Shown here: one piece after another, positions 36,256 through 45,563 of the stretch
Layout of the letters: each line of letters begins with the position of its first letter
How positions within the stretch are numbered: the stretch's first letter is position 1
Origin: JBKECF01 sp047974375
GTDB lineage: Bacteria; Bacillota; Clostridia; Lachnospirales; CAMZNU01
Assembly: GCA_047974375.1 (NCBI GenBank)
Contig: JBKECF010000010.1
Coordinates: forward strand, 62,001-126,000
Direction of reading: 5' to 3'
DNA: 64,000 nt
The notes under the pieces: model-generated
What the model was told of the DNA's origin: nothing
The model's database searches: none
The model's input: only the letters and a program-made list of their open reading frames with translations
Position numbers and translations under genes: made by a program

Positions 36256-36446
36256 GGGGCTGTCGGGAAAAGTCGGGAAAAGAAAAAACCTTGGTGCTTT
36301 TCCTAAGCCCCACAAACTTTTGAAAAAGTTTGACCATAACTTTAATTAAAAAAAGAACGAAAACCCATTGCTCTTTTTGCGCCTTTATATAATTTTTTTA
36401 AAATCACCTTTTAATTCGGCAATATTTTTTATTTCAAGACAGCTCC
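36256..36446. mobile_element. MITE-like element with terminal inverted repeats (repeat copy B)
   Basis: A 191-base element lies between msrC and tmcAL. The left end GGGGCTGTCGGGAAAAG and the inverted right end GGAGCTGTCTTGAAATA match at about 12 of 17 bases. The left end also matches copies A and C: 24 bases (36277-36300) are identical to 62238-62261. The direct repeat GTCGGGAAAA is tandemly doubled. Inside, CAAACTTTT/AAAAGTTTG (36313-36332) makes a perfect hairpin. No ORF is present, which fits a non-autonomous element. Confidence 0.6.
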
Positions 36447-36456
36447 TTTTTTGTTT

Positions 36457-37602
36457 TTAAATAATTATAAAGCTCTGTTCATTATATTGGTTCTGCGATA
36501 ATATTCTATAAATTTTAGATGCTTGCAGTTCTATATCAAAATAATAACTTGAATATCTATTTAACTTTTTTACATCCGTTAGATTAAGAACTACTGGAAC
36601 ATTAGAACTCTTGCAAAGGTGATTTAAAAGAAAGATTTTATTTTTATTTACACCTAAAACTCGTATATAAGGAAGAACCTTTAAATTGTTTAAATCATTT
36701 TTTTTAATACCAAGCAATATATTGTTAACCACGCGACTTAATCTTGTGTAGGTATAGTTTTTACTTTTACTATAATTGATTATATCATTAATATAAAAAA
36801 GAGTTTTAATTGCTTTTTTTAACTTATTATAAATTTCAAAATTTAAATCCATTATATCAAATAAATATTCTTCATATGAATAAGTATTTAAAATAAAGTG
36901 TAAAATATAAGAAAGATTATTGTAATCATAAAAATTTGAATTACTTAAAATTTCAAAGGAAATTTTAGGCAAAGAATAAGATATATTCTTATTATGTATA
37001 GAATTACGAATGGACGTGGCAGATGAAATATTCTCACCTAAATCTATATCGTGATAATTTGCAACTTTTCTTTTTATTGTATGGGCTTTAATTTTATTTA
37101 TATATTTTAAATATTCAATTGATAAAATATTATTTGGTTCTTTTAAAACATGTCTATATTTTTCTCTAACTGAAAGTTCTCGAGCCTTGGGAAAATTATA
37201 TCCAGCTTTTAAATTTGACCTTAAGTTTTTATTAAAATCTGGAGAATTGAATTCCATTAATACTTTTTTTAAAATATTTATATCACCACATTCCGAGCCG
37301 AAAACAACATCCGAAATAATATTACTTTCCTCTAACGTCCAAATGCTACCTTTGGCAAAATATTCAGCACTTTGACAAGCGAAATAAGTTGGTAATTCTA
37401 TAACCATATCTACTCCACAGTTTAATGCCATTTCCGTTCGCTTATATTTATCTACAATAGCATTTTGCCCTCGCTGAACGAAATTGCCACTCATTACTGC
37501 TATTGTATTTTCGCATAAAGATATTTCCTTTGCCTTTTTTAAATGATACAAATGACCATTATGAAAGGGATTGTATTCAACAATTATTCCTAAATTTTTC
37601 AT
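36457..37602 (-). CDS. tmcAL: tRNA(Met) cytidine acetate ligase TmcAL
   Basis: About 381 residues from ATG 37602, with GAGGGTGAA upstream; an in-frame ATG at 37620 is less likely. The nucleotidyltransferase signature GIIVEYNPFHNGHLYHLKKA is at the N-terminus, followed by VMSGNFVQRGQNAIVDKY and MVIELPTYFACQSAEYFA, diagnostic of TmcAL (YlbM). The enzyme activates acetate with ATP and forms N4-acetylcytidine at the wobble base of elongator tRNA-Met. It is encoded alone on the minus strand between the MITE-like element and the che operon. Confidence 0.93.
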   Translation of the reverse strand: MKNLGIIVEYNPFHNGHLYHLKKAKEISLCENTIAVMSGNFVQRGQNAIVDKYKRTEMALNCGVDMVIELPTYFACQSAEYFAKGSIWTLEESNIISDVVFGSECGDINILKKVLMEFNSPDFNKNLRSNLKAGYNFPKARELSVREKYRHVLKEPNNILSIEYLKYINKIKAHTIKRKVANYHDIDLGENISSATSIRNSIHNKNISYSLPKISFEILSNSNFYDYNNLSYILHFILNTYSYEEYLFDIMDLNFEIYNKLKKAIKTLFYINDIINYSKSKNYTYTRLSRVVNNILLGIKKNDLNNLKVLPYIRVLGVNKNKIFLLNHLCKSSNVPVVLNLTDVKKLNRYSSYYFDIELQASKIYRILSQNQYNEQSFIII

Positions 37603-37781
37603 TTCACCCTCTTTAAACATTTTATATTCAAAAAAAAATATACTAAGATTATATATTTATGTTATAATATACATTGAACATTGTAAAGCTTGGCATTAAG
37701 CAAATAATTTATCTCGACTCTAAATTTGATGTAGCTTTATAATACTTATTACAATTTTAGTACTAATTTTTAGGAGATGGA

Positions 37782-38600
37782 ATGTCTATAGATGATGATA
37801 AATTTAGCTATGAAGAATTTAATTTAATAAGGGAATTTAGCAAAAAAACTTTAGGACTTTATTTTGCTGACAACAAAAAAGTTTTAATATATTCCCGTTT
37901 AAGAAACCGAGTTAATGAATTAAAATTAAATTCATTCTCAGACTATTACAAGTATCTTATTAATGATAAAACAGGAAAAGAGTTAATACACTTTACTAAT
38001 AAACTAACTACTAACTATACATATTTTATGCGTGAAAATTCGCATTTTTCTTTTTTAATAGATCGCATATTACCTGAGTTAGAAAGTAAAGGGGTTAAAA
38101 CCTTTAAAATATGGAGTGCAGGATGTTCCACTGGTGAAGAACCGTATGTTATGGCAATGTATTTAGAGAAATATTTTAGAGGTAAGGCTGTAGCCATAGA
38201 TTTTACGGCAACCGATATATCCGAAGAAGTATTAGATATCGCAAAAAAAGGGATATATCCCAAAGATAAGCTGGTATCAATACCTGATGAGTTCTTAAAA
38301 AATCATTTTATTAAATTAGATGATGAAAAATATATAGTTTCAGATAAAATTAAAAGGATGATTAAATTTAAAAAAGTTAATTTAATTAGTGATAGCTTTA
38401 GTACTTTTCGTTCAGCACACGTAATATTTTGTAGAAATGTTATTATATATTTCGATAACAAAACAAAAGAAACATTAATCGAAAAATTTTACCATACAAA
38501 CTCCGTAGGAGGTTACTTTGTTATAAGCAGATCTGAGTCATTAAACAATATTAGTTCCAACTATAAGTTAATTACTCCGTCAATCTATAAAAAAGATTAG
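37782..38600 (+). CDS. cheR: Chemotaxis protein methyltransferase CheR
   Basis: A 272-residue CheR: N-terminal helical domain (about 8-75, including NRVNELKLNSFSDYY and LTTNYTYFMREN) and a SAM-dependent methyltransferase domain with IWSAGCSTGEEPYVMAM, TATDISEEVLDIA and VIFCRNVIIYF. It methylates glutamates of chemoreceptors to reset their activity. It heads a cluster with two receiver-like proteins, cheA and cheW. A TATAAT at 37663-37668 lies about 115 bases upstream, without a convincing -35. No cheB or receptor gene is in the window. Confidence 0.95.
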   Translation: MSIDDDKFSYEEFNLIREFSKKTLGLYFADNKKVLIYSRLRNRVNELKLNSFSDYYKYLINDKTGKELIHFTNKLTTNYTYFMRENSHFSFLIDRILPELESKGVKTFKIWSAGCSTGEEPYVMAMYLEKYFRGKAVAIDFTATDISEEVLDIAKKGIYPKDKLVSIPDEFLKNHFIKLDDEKYIVSDKIKRMIKFKKVNLISDSFSTFRSAHVIFCRNVIIYFDNKTKETLIEKFYHTNSVGGYFVISRSESLNNISSNYKLITPSIYKKD

Positions 38601-38618
38601 AATGTTTGAGGTGTTACC

Positions 38619-39002
38619 ATGAAATTTATTGCATTAAGCCATAAAGATATAGAAGTCGAGCTAATTAGAATAGCTTTGAGAGAACATGGCGAATGTGAAT
38701 TTGTAAATGACGAAGAAATGCTATTAAAAAAATTAATAGATAGTAAGTCGTCAAAAGAGAGATATAGCGCTGTTTTTATTTACCCTGGTAAAGAAGTTGT
38801 AGACGGCTTTACAATATTGAAGAAAATTAGAGAAACTGAAAATTTACATGACGAAAAAATACATATTATATTTCTTTGTGAAAATAAGAATGTAATGTAC
38901 CTTATGGATACAATCAGTAAAGATACAGAAAGCTATGTTTCTAAAAATATTATAAAAAGAGAGATTTTAGAAACATTAATAAGTAAAAAAATTATTAAAT
39001 AA
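38619..39002 (+). CDS. Degenerate response-regulator receiver-like protein 1
   Basis: A 127-residue stand-alone protein whose pattern of alternating strands and helices and the VVDGFTILKKIRETE segment match CheY-like receivers. The phospho-acceptor Asp at the end of strand 3 is Tyr55 (AVFIYPGKE), and the N-terminal acidic pair that binds magnesium is lacking (FIALSHKDIE). Lys112 may be the conserved lysine (YVSKN). It cannot be phosphorylated in the normal way. Position between cheR and cheA suggests a structural or adaptor role in chemotaxis. The start follows TTTGAGGTG. Confidence 0.6.
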   Translation: MKFIALSHKDIEVELIRIALREHGECEFVNDEEMLLKKLIDSKSSKERYSAVFIYPGKEVVDGFTILKKIRETENLHDEKIHIIFLCENKNVMYLMDTISKDTESYVSKNIIKREILETLISKKIIK

Positions 39003-39041
39003 TTCAAGTATAATTATTGTTAGATGATAGAGGTGCATTTA

Positions 39042-39407
39042 ATGCTAAAGTCTTTTTTCATTTTGGAAAAATATACATTTTTTAGATTAATAATAGAGAA
39101 TTATCTTGTCAATAACGATTATAAAGTAGTTGGTTTTGGCTCAAATTCTACATTTGAACTTACTAAAATATACGAACTTAAGCCAGACTACATAATAATA
39201 AATTATGAAATTTTTGAAAAAAATATTTTTAAAGTTATACATGAAATTGAAAGTAATATAGATACTCAATTAATTATAATTTTGCCTAGTAAAAACAAAA
39301 TACTGGAGAAAAAATTAAATTCAGAACGAATTTTATGTATACTAAATAAGCCTTTCTCTGAAATGGAATTAATTAATATATTAGAAAGTAAGGAAATTTA
39401 TTTATAA
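39042..39407 (+). CDS. Degenerate response-regulator receiver-like protein 2
   Basis: About 121 residues from ATG 39042 with GAGGTG upstream; ATG 39024 is also in frame. It reads as a receiver fold: FFILEKYTFFRLIIENYL (strand 1, helix 1), KPDYIIINYEIF (strand 3), LIIILPS (strand 4) and LNKPFSEMELINILE with the conserved Lys103 and KPF turn. The phospho-acceptor position is Asn54 instead of Asp, and the acidic pair of strand 1 is reduced to one Glu. It is different from its upstream neighbour and probably also signals without phosphorylation. Confidence 0.6.
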   Translation: MLKSFFILEKYTFFRLIIENYLVNNDYKVVGFGSNSTFELTKIYELKPDYIIINYEIFEKNIFKVIHEIESNIDTQLIIILPSKNKILEKKLNSERILCILNKPFSEMELINILESKEIYL

Positions 39408-39427
39408 AACAGGAAAGAGGTGCAATT

Positions 39428-41782
39428 TTGAGTGATTTTGATAGAGGCTCGATGCTTGAAATGTTTATATATGAAATGAATCAACTAGTTGAAAATTTAG
39501 AGCAAACTATACTTGGTTCAGAAGGTGGCTTTGATGAAGATGCTATTAATGAAATTTTTAGAATAATGCATACAATAAAAGGTTCTTCAGCCATGATGTT
39601 GTATGATGATATATCTTCAACAGCACACGCCGTAGAGGATATGTTCTTTTATTTGAGAGAAAATGATTTAGATACGGAGTATTCTTCAGAAATTGCTGAT
39701 GTAGTGTTTGAAGCAATGGACTTTATTAAACTTGAATTAGAAAAACTAGAAAATGGAGAAACATTAGTTGCTAGAGGAAATGAAATTCTACACAAAGAGG
39801 TTGAGGAATTATTAGCAAAAATAAAAGGGGAGAATTCTCCAACAGCAGAAGTAACCAGTAATATAAACGCGATAAAAACAAACTGTAATAGTGAGACAAA
39901 TAGCTTTTTCAAAGAAAAAAGTGACGATGATAGATATAAAATAAAATTTACTTTCGTGCCAGAAAGTGAAATGAAAAATATAAGAGCATTTACAATCTAT
40001 TCTAACTTTGAAAGCAAATATACAATAAAGGATAGCAGCCCCAAGGATTTATTTGCCGAAGAATCTGAAGGTATTATCGAAAAAAATGGTTATAAAGTTG
40101 AATTTATAGCAGATGATAATATATGTGGTATTGTAGATGAATGCTTTAAGGCTTCCAATGTTAGTAAAGTAGATATTTCAGCTTCAATTAAGGGTACATA
40201 TGAATTGTCATCTCTTAATAAATTTTCTTTATCTGTTGAATTAGTTGATGATGTCATTAAAGATTATCAGGTTTTTTTGAATTTTATCCTATCTATACAA
40301 CATGATCTATGCTATATGGATATTATTAACTTGGACATAAGAGATTTAACCAATAAATTAAATCTAAATGTGTTTACTACATCTGAAGCTAATGTTGTAA
40401 GTGACTTTTTAAATGATATTAGCGAAGTAAAATCCTTTGTTATTAGTGATTATAAAGACCCAAATATCACAACAGATATTATGGAAGATAAAAAAATAGA
40501 ACCTATAGCTAAAACAGAAGAAGTTAAAGATTCAGTAGGAAATACAGCTGAAGATACAATAGAAGATGTAGCCATTAAAGAAAATACCAAAGTTAAGCAG
40601 GAACCTAAAAAGAATATAGGTCAACAAGTAATAAGTGTTAATGTAGGTAAGCTTGACCAACTACTGAACTTAGTAGGTGAACTAGTTACAACAGAAGCAA
40701 TGGTTACCCAAAACCCTGAACTGGAAGATCTAGAATTAGAAAATTTCTACAAAGACGCAAGGCAATTACACAAGATTATAAATGATGTACAAGATATAGT
40801 TATGTCAATGCGAATGGTGCCTTTATCAACAGTCTTCTTGAAGATGCATAGAATTGTACGTGATATGTCTAAAAAGCTTGGGAAATCTGTAAAGTTGGAT
40901 ATAATAGGTGAAGAAACAGAAGTAGATAAAAATATAATTGAGCATATACAAGATCCATTAATGCATATAATTAGAAATGCTATAGACCATGGCATCGAAG
41001 ATGATGTTGAAACAAGAATTCAAAATGGTAAAAATGAAGTTGGTACAGTTACTCTAGAAGCTAAAAACTCCGGAGGCGATGTTTTAATTTATGTGCGTGA
41101 TGATGGTGCTGGTATAAACACAGAAAAAGTGCTAAGCAAAGCAAAAAAAGTAAACTTAATAGATGCATCTATGGAGCGTGAATATACAGAAAAAGAAATT
41201 CAACAATTTATTTTCAGAGCAGGATTTTCTACAAATGAAGAAGTAACTAATTACTCTGGACGTGGAGTAGGTATGGATGTTGTTTTAAACAATATTCAAA
41301 TTATCGGCGGGAGTGTAGAAGTTGATAGTGAACGTGGTAAAGGTTCATCTTTTGTTTTAAAAATACCTTTAACTCTTGCTATTATTGATGGTATGCTTAT
41401 TACCATTGGTGATGCTAAATATATGATACCAATTGTTTCTATTAGACAATCTTTTAAAGCTACAAGTGATTTAATTCATGTCGATCCAAATGGTAATGAA
41501 ATGATTAAAGTACGTGGAGAAATGTATAACTTAGTTCGTTTAAGTAACTTCTTCGACATACCTTCAAACTCAACCTGTATTGAGGATGGCATTGTACTTT
41601 TAGTTGAAGACGGAAATCAATCATTATGTCTATTTGCTGATGAACTTATTGGCGAATATCCTGTTGTCGTTAAAAGTATGCCAAGGTATATTAAAAGTAT
41701 AAGAGCTATTAGCGGATGTACATTGTTGGGTAATGGCGATATAAGTTTAATAATTGATATTGCTGGATTCTTTAGTAAGTAG
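39428..41782 (+). CDS. cheA: Chemotaxis histidine kinase CheA
   Basis: A 784-residue CheA starting at TTG 39428 (AAAGAGGTG upstream). P1 phosphotransfer domain with phospho-His48 in IMHTIKGSSAMM; a P2-like response-regulator docking domain at about 170-255 (FVPESEMKNIRAF); P3 dimerisation near 400-460. P4 ATPase has N box IIRNAIDHG, VRDDGAGIN and GRGVGMDVV. The P5 CheW-like regulatory domain is at the C-terminus. All catalytic boxes are intact, so it is an active kinase even though its cognate CheY is not encoded here. cheW follows 9 bases later. Confidence 0.96.
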   Translation: MSDFDRGSMLEMFIYEMNQLVENLEQTILGSEGGFDEDAINEIFRIMHTIKGSSAMMLYDDISSTAHAVEDMFFYLRENDLDTEYSSEIADVVFEAMDFIKLELEKLENGETLVARGNEILHKEVEELLAKIKGENSPTAEVTSNINAIKTNCNSETNSFFKEKSDDDRYKIKFTFVPESEMKNIRAFTIYSNFESKYTIKDSSPKDLFAEESEGIIEKNGYKVEFIADDNICGIVDECFKASNVSKVDISASIKGTYELSSLNKFSLSVELVDDVIKDYQVFLNFILSIQHDLCYMDIINLDIRDLTNKLNLNVFTTSEANVVSDFLNDISEVKSFVISDYKDPNITTDIMEDKKIEPIAKTEEVKDSVGNTAEDTIEDVAIKENTKVKQEPKKNIGQQVISVNVGKLDQLLNLVGELVTTEAMVTQNPELEDLELENFYKDARQLHKIINDVQDIVMSMRMVPLSTVFLKMHRIVRDMSKKLGKSVKLDIIGEETEVDKNIIEHIQDPLMHIIRNAIDHGIEDDVETRIQNGKNEVGTVTLEAKNSGGDVLIYVRDDGAGINTEKVLSKAKKVNLIDASMEREYTEKEIQQFIFRAGFSTNEEVTNYSGRGVGMDVVLNNIQIIGGSVEVDSERGKGSSFVLKIPLTLAIIDGMLITIGDAKYMIPIVSIRQSFKATSDLIHVDPNGNEMIKVRGEMYNLVRLSNFFDIPSNSTCIEDGIVLLVEDGNQSLCLFADELIGEYPVVVKSMPRYIKSIRAISGCTLLGNGDISLIIDIAGFFSK

Positions 41783-41791
41783 GAGGAACAA

Positions 41792-42259
41792 ATGGCAGAG
41801 AAAAGATTAAATTTTAACGATACTTTAGTTAGTGATGATTTACAAAATCAATTTCTTACTTTTGTAATAGATAGTGAGGACTATGGGCTAGTAGTAGAAA
41901 ATATAAAAGAAATAATAACTGTATGTGATATTACAAAAGTGCCTCATACAGAGGAGTACTTAAAAGGTGTTATTAACTTGAGAGGTGAAATAATACCAGT
42001 TATAGACGTTAGAGGTAAATTCTTTTTACCACCTAAGGAATATGACAAAGAAACTTGTATTATAGTCATAGAATATAGTGATTATTCTTTAGGTTTAGTT
42101 GTTGATAGGGTTAAAGAAGTAATTTTTATTAATAATAATAATTTAAATGCGCCACCTAAGGAAAATTATGATTACAAAAACGAATTCATTAAATACATTG
42201 GGCATTTTAATGATGAAATTAAACTAATTTTAGACATAGATAAATTAATAGGCAATTAA
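41792..42259 (+). CDS. cheW: Chemotaxis coupling protein CheW
   Basis: A 155-residue CheW with the double five-strand barrel signature: FLTFVIDSEDYGLVVENIKEII at the start, HTEEYLKGVINLRGEIIPVIDVR in the middle, and LGLVVDRVKEVIFI later. It joins receptors to CheA in the signalling array. AGGAGG precedes the ATG. A hairpin about 26 bases after its stop may end the che transcript. Confidence 0.95.
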   Translation: MAEKRLNFNDTLVSDDLQNQFLTFVIDSEDYGLVVENIKEIITVCDITKVPHTEEYLKGVINLRGEIIPVIDVRGKFFLPPKEYDKETCIIVIEYSDYSLGLVVDRVKEVIFINNNNLNAPPKENYDYKNEFIKYIGHFNDEIKLILDIDKLIGN

Positions 42260-42285
42260 GTTTAGTTATTTATGTGATTGTTAAA

Positions 42286-42320
42286 GGCACAATTTACAAA
42301 ATTTCAGTGTAGATTGTGCC
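42286..42320 (+). terminator. Hairpin downstream of cheW
   Basis: GGCACAAT (42286-42293) pairs with ATTGTGCC (42313-42320), 19-base loop. The following TGCTTTG is not a strong T run, so termination is only probable. Confidence 0.4.
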
Positions 42321-42361
42321 TGCTTTGTATGCGTTGCCCTAGTATAAAATAGTGAGGAAAA

Positions 42362-43384
42362 ATGAAAACGTCGGACTTTAAATTCAACCTACCAGAAGAT
42401 TTAATAGCACAAACCCCCTTAAAAGATAGAAGTTCTTCTAAATTACTGGTACTAGATAGAAAATCAGGAGAAATAGAGGAATCTAATTTTAAAAATATAT
42501 TGGATTATCTTTCGGAAGGTGACTGTTTAGTTATCAATGATACAAAGGTGATACCTGCAAGAATATATGGTGAAAAAATTGGAACTGGTGGGAAAATTGA
42601 GCTCCTGTTATTAAAACGAATAGATATAAATACTTGGGAAACTTTAGTTAAGCCAGGCAAAAATGCAAAACTAGGAACTAAACTTGTATTTGGCGGAATT
42701 TTGTTTGGTGAGATTACGGAAATTCTCGAAGATGGAAAGAGATTAATAAAGTTTCAATACAAAGGAGTGTTTGAAGAAATATTAGATAGGCTTGGAGAAA
42801 TGCCATTACCCCCATATATTCATGAAAAACTTGTGGAGAAAAAAAGATATCAAACAGTTTATGCTGAAAATGATGGTTCCGCTGCAGCACCAACTGCAGG
42901 CTTACATTTTACTAATGAGCTATTAGATTTAATTACTCAAAAGGGTATTAAAATTGCTAGAATTACATTACATGTAGGACTGGGTACTTTTAGACCTGTT
43001 AAGGTCGATGATGTAAATAACCATATAATGCATACAGAGGAATATGAAGTAACAAAGGAAGCTGCAGATATAATAAATCAGGCTAAAAAAAGTGGAAAAA
43101 AGGTTATTTGTGTAGGCACAACAAGTTGCAGAACTATAGAAAGTATAGCAAAAGAAAATGGACTTATTGAACCAACTAAGGGAAATACTAACATATTTAT
43201 TTATCCAGGCTATAGATTTAAAGTTATGGATGCACTTATAACTAACTTTCATTTACCTGAATCTACTCTTATAATGTTAGTTTCAGCATTTTCTACAAAG
43301 GAAAATGTACTAAAGGCCTATAATTTTGCTATAGAAAATAATTATAGATTCTTTAGCTTCGGTGATGCAATGTTGTTAAAATAA
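42362..43384 (+). CDS. queA: S-adenosylmethionine:tRNA ribosyltransferase-isomerase QueA
   Basis: A 340-residue QueA, the enzyme that adds the epoxycyclopentanediol ring to preQ1 at wobble position 34. Start FKFNLPEDLIAQTPLKDRSSSKLLVL, AAAPTAGLHFT, HVGLGTFRPVKV and NFHLPESTLIMLVSAF are typical and complete. tgt, its usual neighbour, is absent; rarA follows 9 bases later instead. GAGGAAAA precedes the ATG and a TATAAA-like -10 lies about 18 bases upstream. Confidence 0.95.
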   Translation: MKTSDFKFNLPEDLIAQTPLKDRSSSKLLVLDRKSGEIEESNFKNILDYLSEGDCLVINDTKVIPARIYGEKIGTGGKIELLLLKRIDINTWETLVKPGKNAKLGTKLVFGGILFGEITEILEDGKRLIKFQYKGVFEEILDRLGEMPLPPYIHEKLVEKKRYQTVYAENDGSAAAPTAGLHFTNELLDLITQKGIKIARITLHVGLGTFRPVKVDDVNNHIMHTEEYEVTKEAADIINQAKKSGKKVICVGTTSCRTIESIAKENGLIEPTKGNTNIFIYPGYRFKVMDALITNFHLPESTLIMLVSAFSTKENVLKAYNFAIENNYRFFSFGDAMLLK

Positions 43385-43393
43385 TGGTGATAT

Positions 43394-44719
43394 ATGAATT
43401 TATTTGATTATGAAAGAGATAAATATTTAAAGAAAGAAAAACCACTTGCCGCAAGAATGCGACCAGATACTTTGGAAGAATTTATTGGACAAGACAAAAT
43501 AGTTGCTAAAAACACATTGCTTTACAGACTAATAGCGGCTGATAAAATAAAAAGTTTAATTTTTTATGGACCTTCTGGCACGGGTAAAACAACAATGGCT
43601 AAAATAATAGCAAATGCTACAAAAAATGAGTTTATTCAAATTAATGCCACTAATACAGGAGTTAAAGACATAAAACTAATAATAGAAGAAGCTAAGCATC
43701 TCTTATCAGTTAGCCATAGAAAAACAATACTTTTTATAGATGAGATTCATAGGTTTAATAAATCCCAACAAGACGTTTTATTACCCTATGTAGAAGAAGA
43801 ACAAATTATTTTAATTGGTGCAACTACGGAAAATCCGTATTTTGAGATTAATGGTGCACTTATTTCCAGATCGACAATTATCCAATTTGAATCCTTAACT
43901 ACAGATAATATAAAAGAAATACTTAAAAACGTGTTAGATGATGATTTAAAAGGTTTAGGTTCAAACAATATCACTATAGATGAAAAAGCTTTAGAATATA
44001 TTGCAAATATGTCAGATGGTGACGTTAGAGTGGCAATTAATGCTTTGGAATTAGCAGTACTTACAACTGAACCTATAGACAATAAGATTAATATTACAAG
44101 AGAAACAGCAAGGCAGTGTCTTCAACAAAGAGTCATGGGCTATGATAAAAACGGCGATAATCATTATGATGTTATCTCTGCATTTATAAAAAGCATGAGA
44201 GGTTCAGATGTTAATGCAGCAGTTTACTATCTTGGACGAATGCTATATTTAGGTGAAGACCCAACATTTATAGCTAGACGAATTGTAATTTGCGCAAGTG
44301 AAGATGTTGGATTAGCTGATAATAATGCATTATCAGTTGCACTAAATGCTTTTAATGCCGTTAAAGTAATTGGAATGCCTGAAGCTCGTATTATTCTATC
44401 ACAGGCAGTAATATATGTAGCATCAGCGCCAAAGAGCAATTCAGCTTATATAGCTATAAACAAAGCCTTAGATGACGTTAAAAATATATCAATAAAAACT
44501 ATACCACTGTACTTAAAAGATAGTAGTTATAAAAGTGCAGAAAAATTAGGTCATAAAGGGTATAAATATGCGCATGATTATCCAAATCATTACGTCGAGC
44601 AACAATACTTACCTGACGAACTAATTAATAAGGTATATTACAATCCTAATGAAATAGGCGAAGAGATTGTTATAAAAAATAGATTAGAAAAACTGAGAGG
44701 AAAAAAATATGAATTATAA
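43394..44719 (+). CDS. rarA: Replication-associated recombination protein RarA (MgsA family AAA+ ATPase)
   Basis: A 441-residue AAA+ protein with start ARMRPDTLEEFIGQDKIVA, Walker A YGPSGTGKTTM, Walker B ILFIDEIHRFNKSQQD, sensor 1 LIGATTENPYFEI and the helical collar DGDVRVAINALE. A C-terminal tetramerisation region carries YAHDYPNHYVEQQYLPD, specific to RarA. It works at stalled replication forks near SSB. It overlaps truA by 11 bases, so expression is coupled to that gene. Confidence 0.95.
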   Translation: MNLFDYERDKYLKKEKPLAARMRPDTLEEFIGQDKIVAKNTLLYRLIAADKIKSLIFYGPSGTGKTTMAKIIANATKNEFIQINATNTGVKDIKLIIEEAKHLLSVSHRKTILFIDEIHRFNKSQQDVLLPYVEEEQIILIGATTENPYFEINGALISRSTIIQFESLTTDNIKEILKNVLDDDLKGLGSNNITIDEKALEYIANMSDGDVRVAINALELAVLTTEPIDNKINITRETARQCLQQRVMGYDKNGDNHYDVISAFIKSMRGSDVNAAVYYLGRMLYLGEDPTFIARRIVICASEDVGLADNNALSVALNAFNAVKVIGMPEARIILSQAVIYVASAPKSNSAYIAINKALDDVKNISIKTIPLYLKDSSYKSAEKLGHKGYKYAHDYPNHYVEQQYLPDELINKVYYNPNEIGEEIVIKNRLEKLRGKKYEL

Positions 44720-45425
44720 AATAGTATATAGTTATGATGGAACAAATTATAGCGGATTACAAAAACAAAAAAATAGTCATACAATTGAAAATGAAATTTT
44801 AAAATCAATTTATAAAATTACAAATGAAAATGTTGAACTAGTAACTTCAGGTAGAACCGATAGGGGAGTTCATGCTCTTTGTCAGGTAAGTAATTTTAAA
44901 TCTCAATACAAATTTCAAAATGCTGAAAAAATAAATGAACTTCTGCCTAAGGACATTTATATTAAAACATTAGAAGTTGTAGATGATAGATTTCATAGTA
45001 GATATAATTGCAAGGGTAAGACGTATTTATATAAAATACTTAAGCATTACAATCCTATAGAACGTAAATATTGTTACTACTACAATAATTTATTGGATAT
45101 AGATAAAATGAAAAATGCAGCGGGTATTTTTATAGGCGAACATGATTTTAAAGCTTTCTCTTCTACGAAGAAAACAAATAAAAGCACAGTAAGAAAGGTT
45201 AATAACCTAAGTATACGAGAAGATGAGAACCATATTTATTTCGAAATTTCAGGTAATGGATTTTTATACAATATGGTTAGAATAATTGTAGGCACTTTAA
45301 TAGAAGTTGGCGAAGGTAAAATAAATGCAGATGATATTTATAAAATTTTTGAAGATGCAAATAGAGAAAACGCTGGCAGAACGTTACCACCACACGGATT
45401 ACATTTAATAGCCGTAGAATATTAG
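44709..45425 (+). CDS. truA: tRNA pseudouridine(38-40) synthase TruA
   Basis: A 238-residue TruA with start YSYDGTNYSGLQKQ, the catalytic aspartate in SGRTDRGVHAL and the C-terminal FLYNMVRIIVGTLIEVG signature. It isomerises uridines 38-40 of the anticodon stem. The gene overlaps rarA and is closed by a good terminator. Clostridia often carry more than one truA; only one is visible here. Confidence 0.95.
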   Translation: MNYKIVYSYDGTNYSGLQKQKNSHTIENEILKSIYKITNENVELVTSGRTDRGVHALCQVSNFKSQYKFQNAEKINELLPKDIYIKTLEVVDDRFHSRYNCKGKTYLYKILKHYNPIERKYCYYYNNLLDIDKMKNAAGIFIGEHDFKAFSSTKKTNKSTVRKVNNLSIREDENHIYFEISGNGFLYNMVRIIVGTLIEVGEGKINADDIYKIFEDANRENAGRTLPPHGLHLIAVEY

Positions 45426-45435
45426 CAACACTATG

Positions 45436-45461
45436 AGAGCGAAAGTTATCGCTCTTTTTTT
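45436..45461 (+). terminator. Terminator after truA
   Basis: AGAGCGA (45436-45442) pairs with TCGCTCT (45449-45455), 6-base loop, then a seven-T run. A standard intrinsic terminator that closes queA-rarA-truA. Confidence 0.9.
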
Positions 45462-45563
45462 ATATTTTATATAGATTATGATTATTCAAATTATAATCCT
45501 TGGATATATAATATATTTATGTTAATTTAATATTAATAAATAGAAATTTTATAAGGAGCTAAT

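Noticed and set aside
39428..41782. CheA lacking P2 because of missing CheY
   Set aside because: Residues about 170-255 show a P2-like VPESEMKNIRAF pattern, so a docking domain is present.
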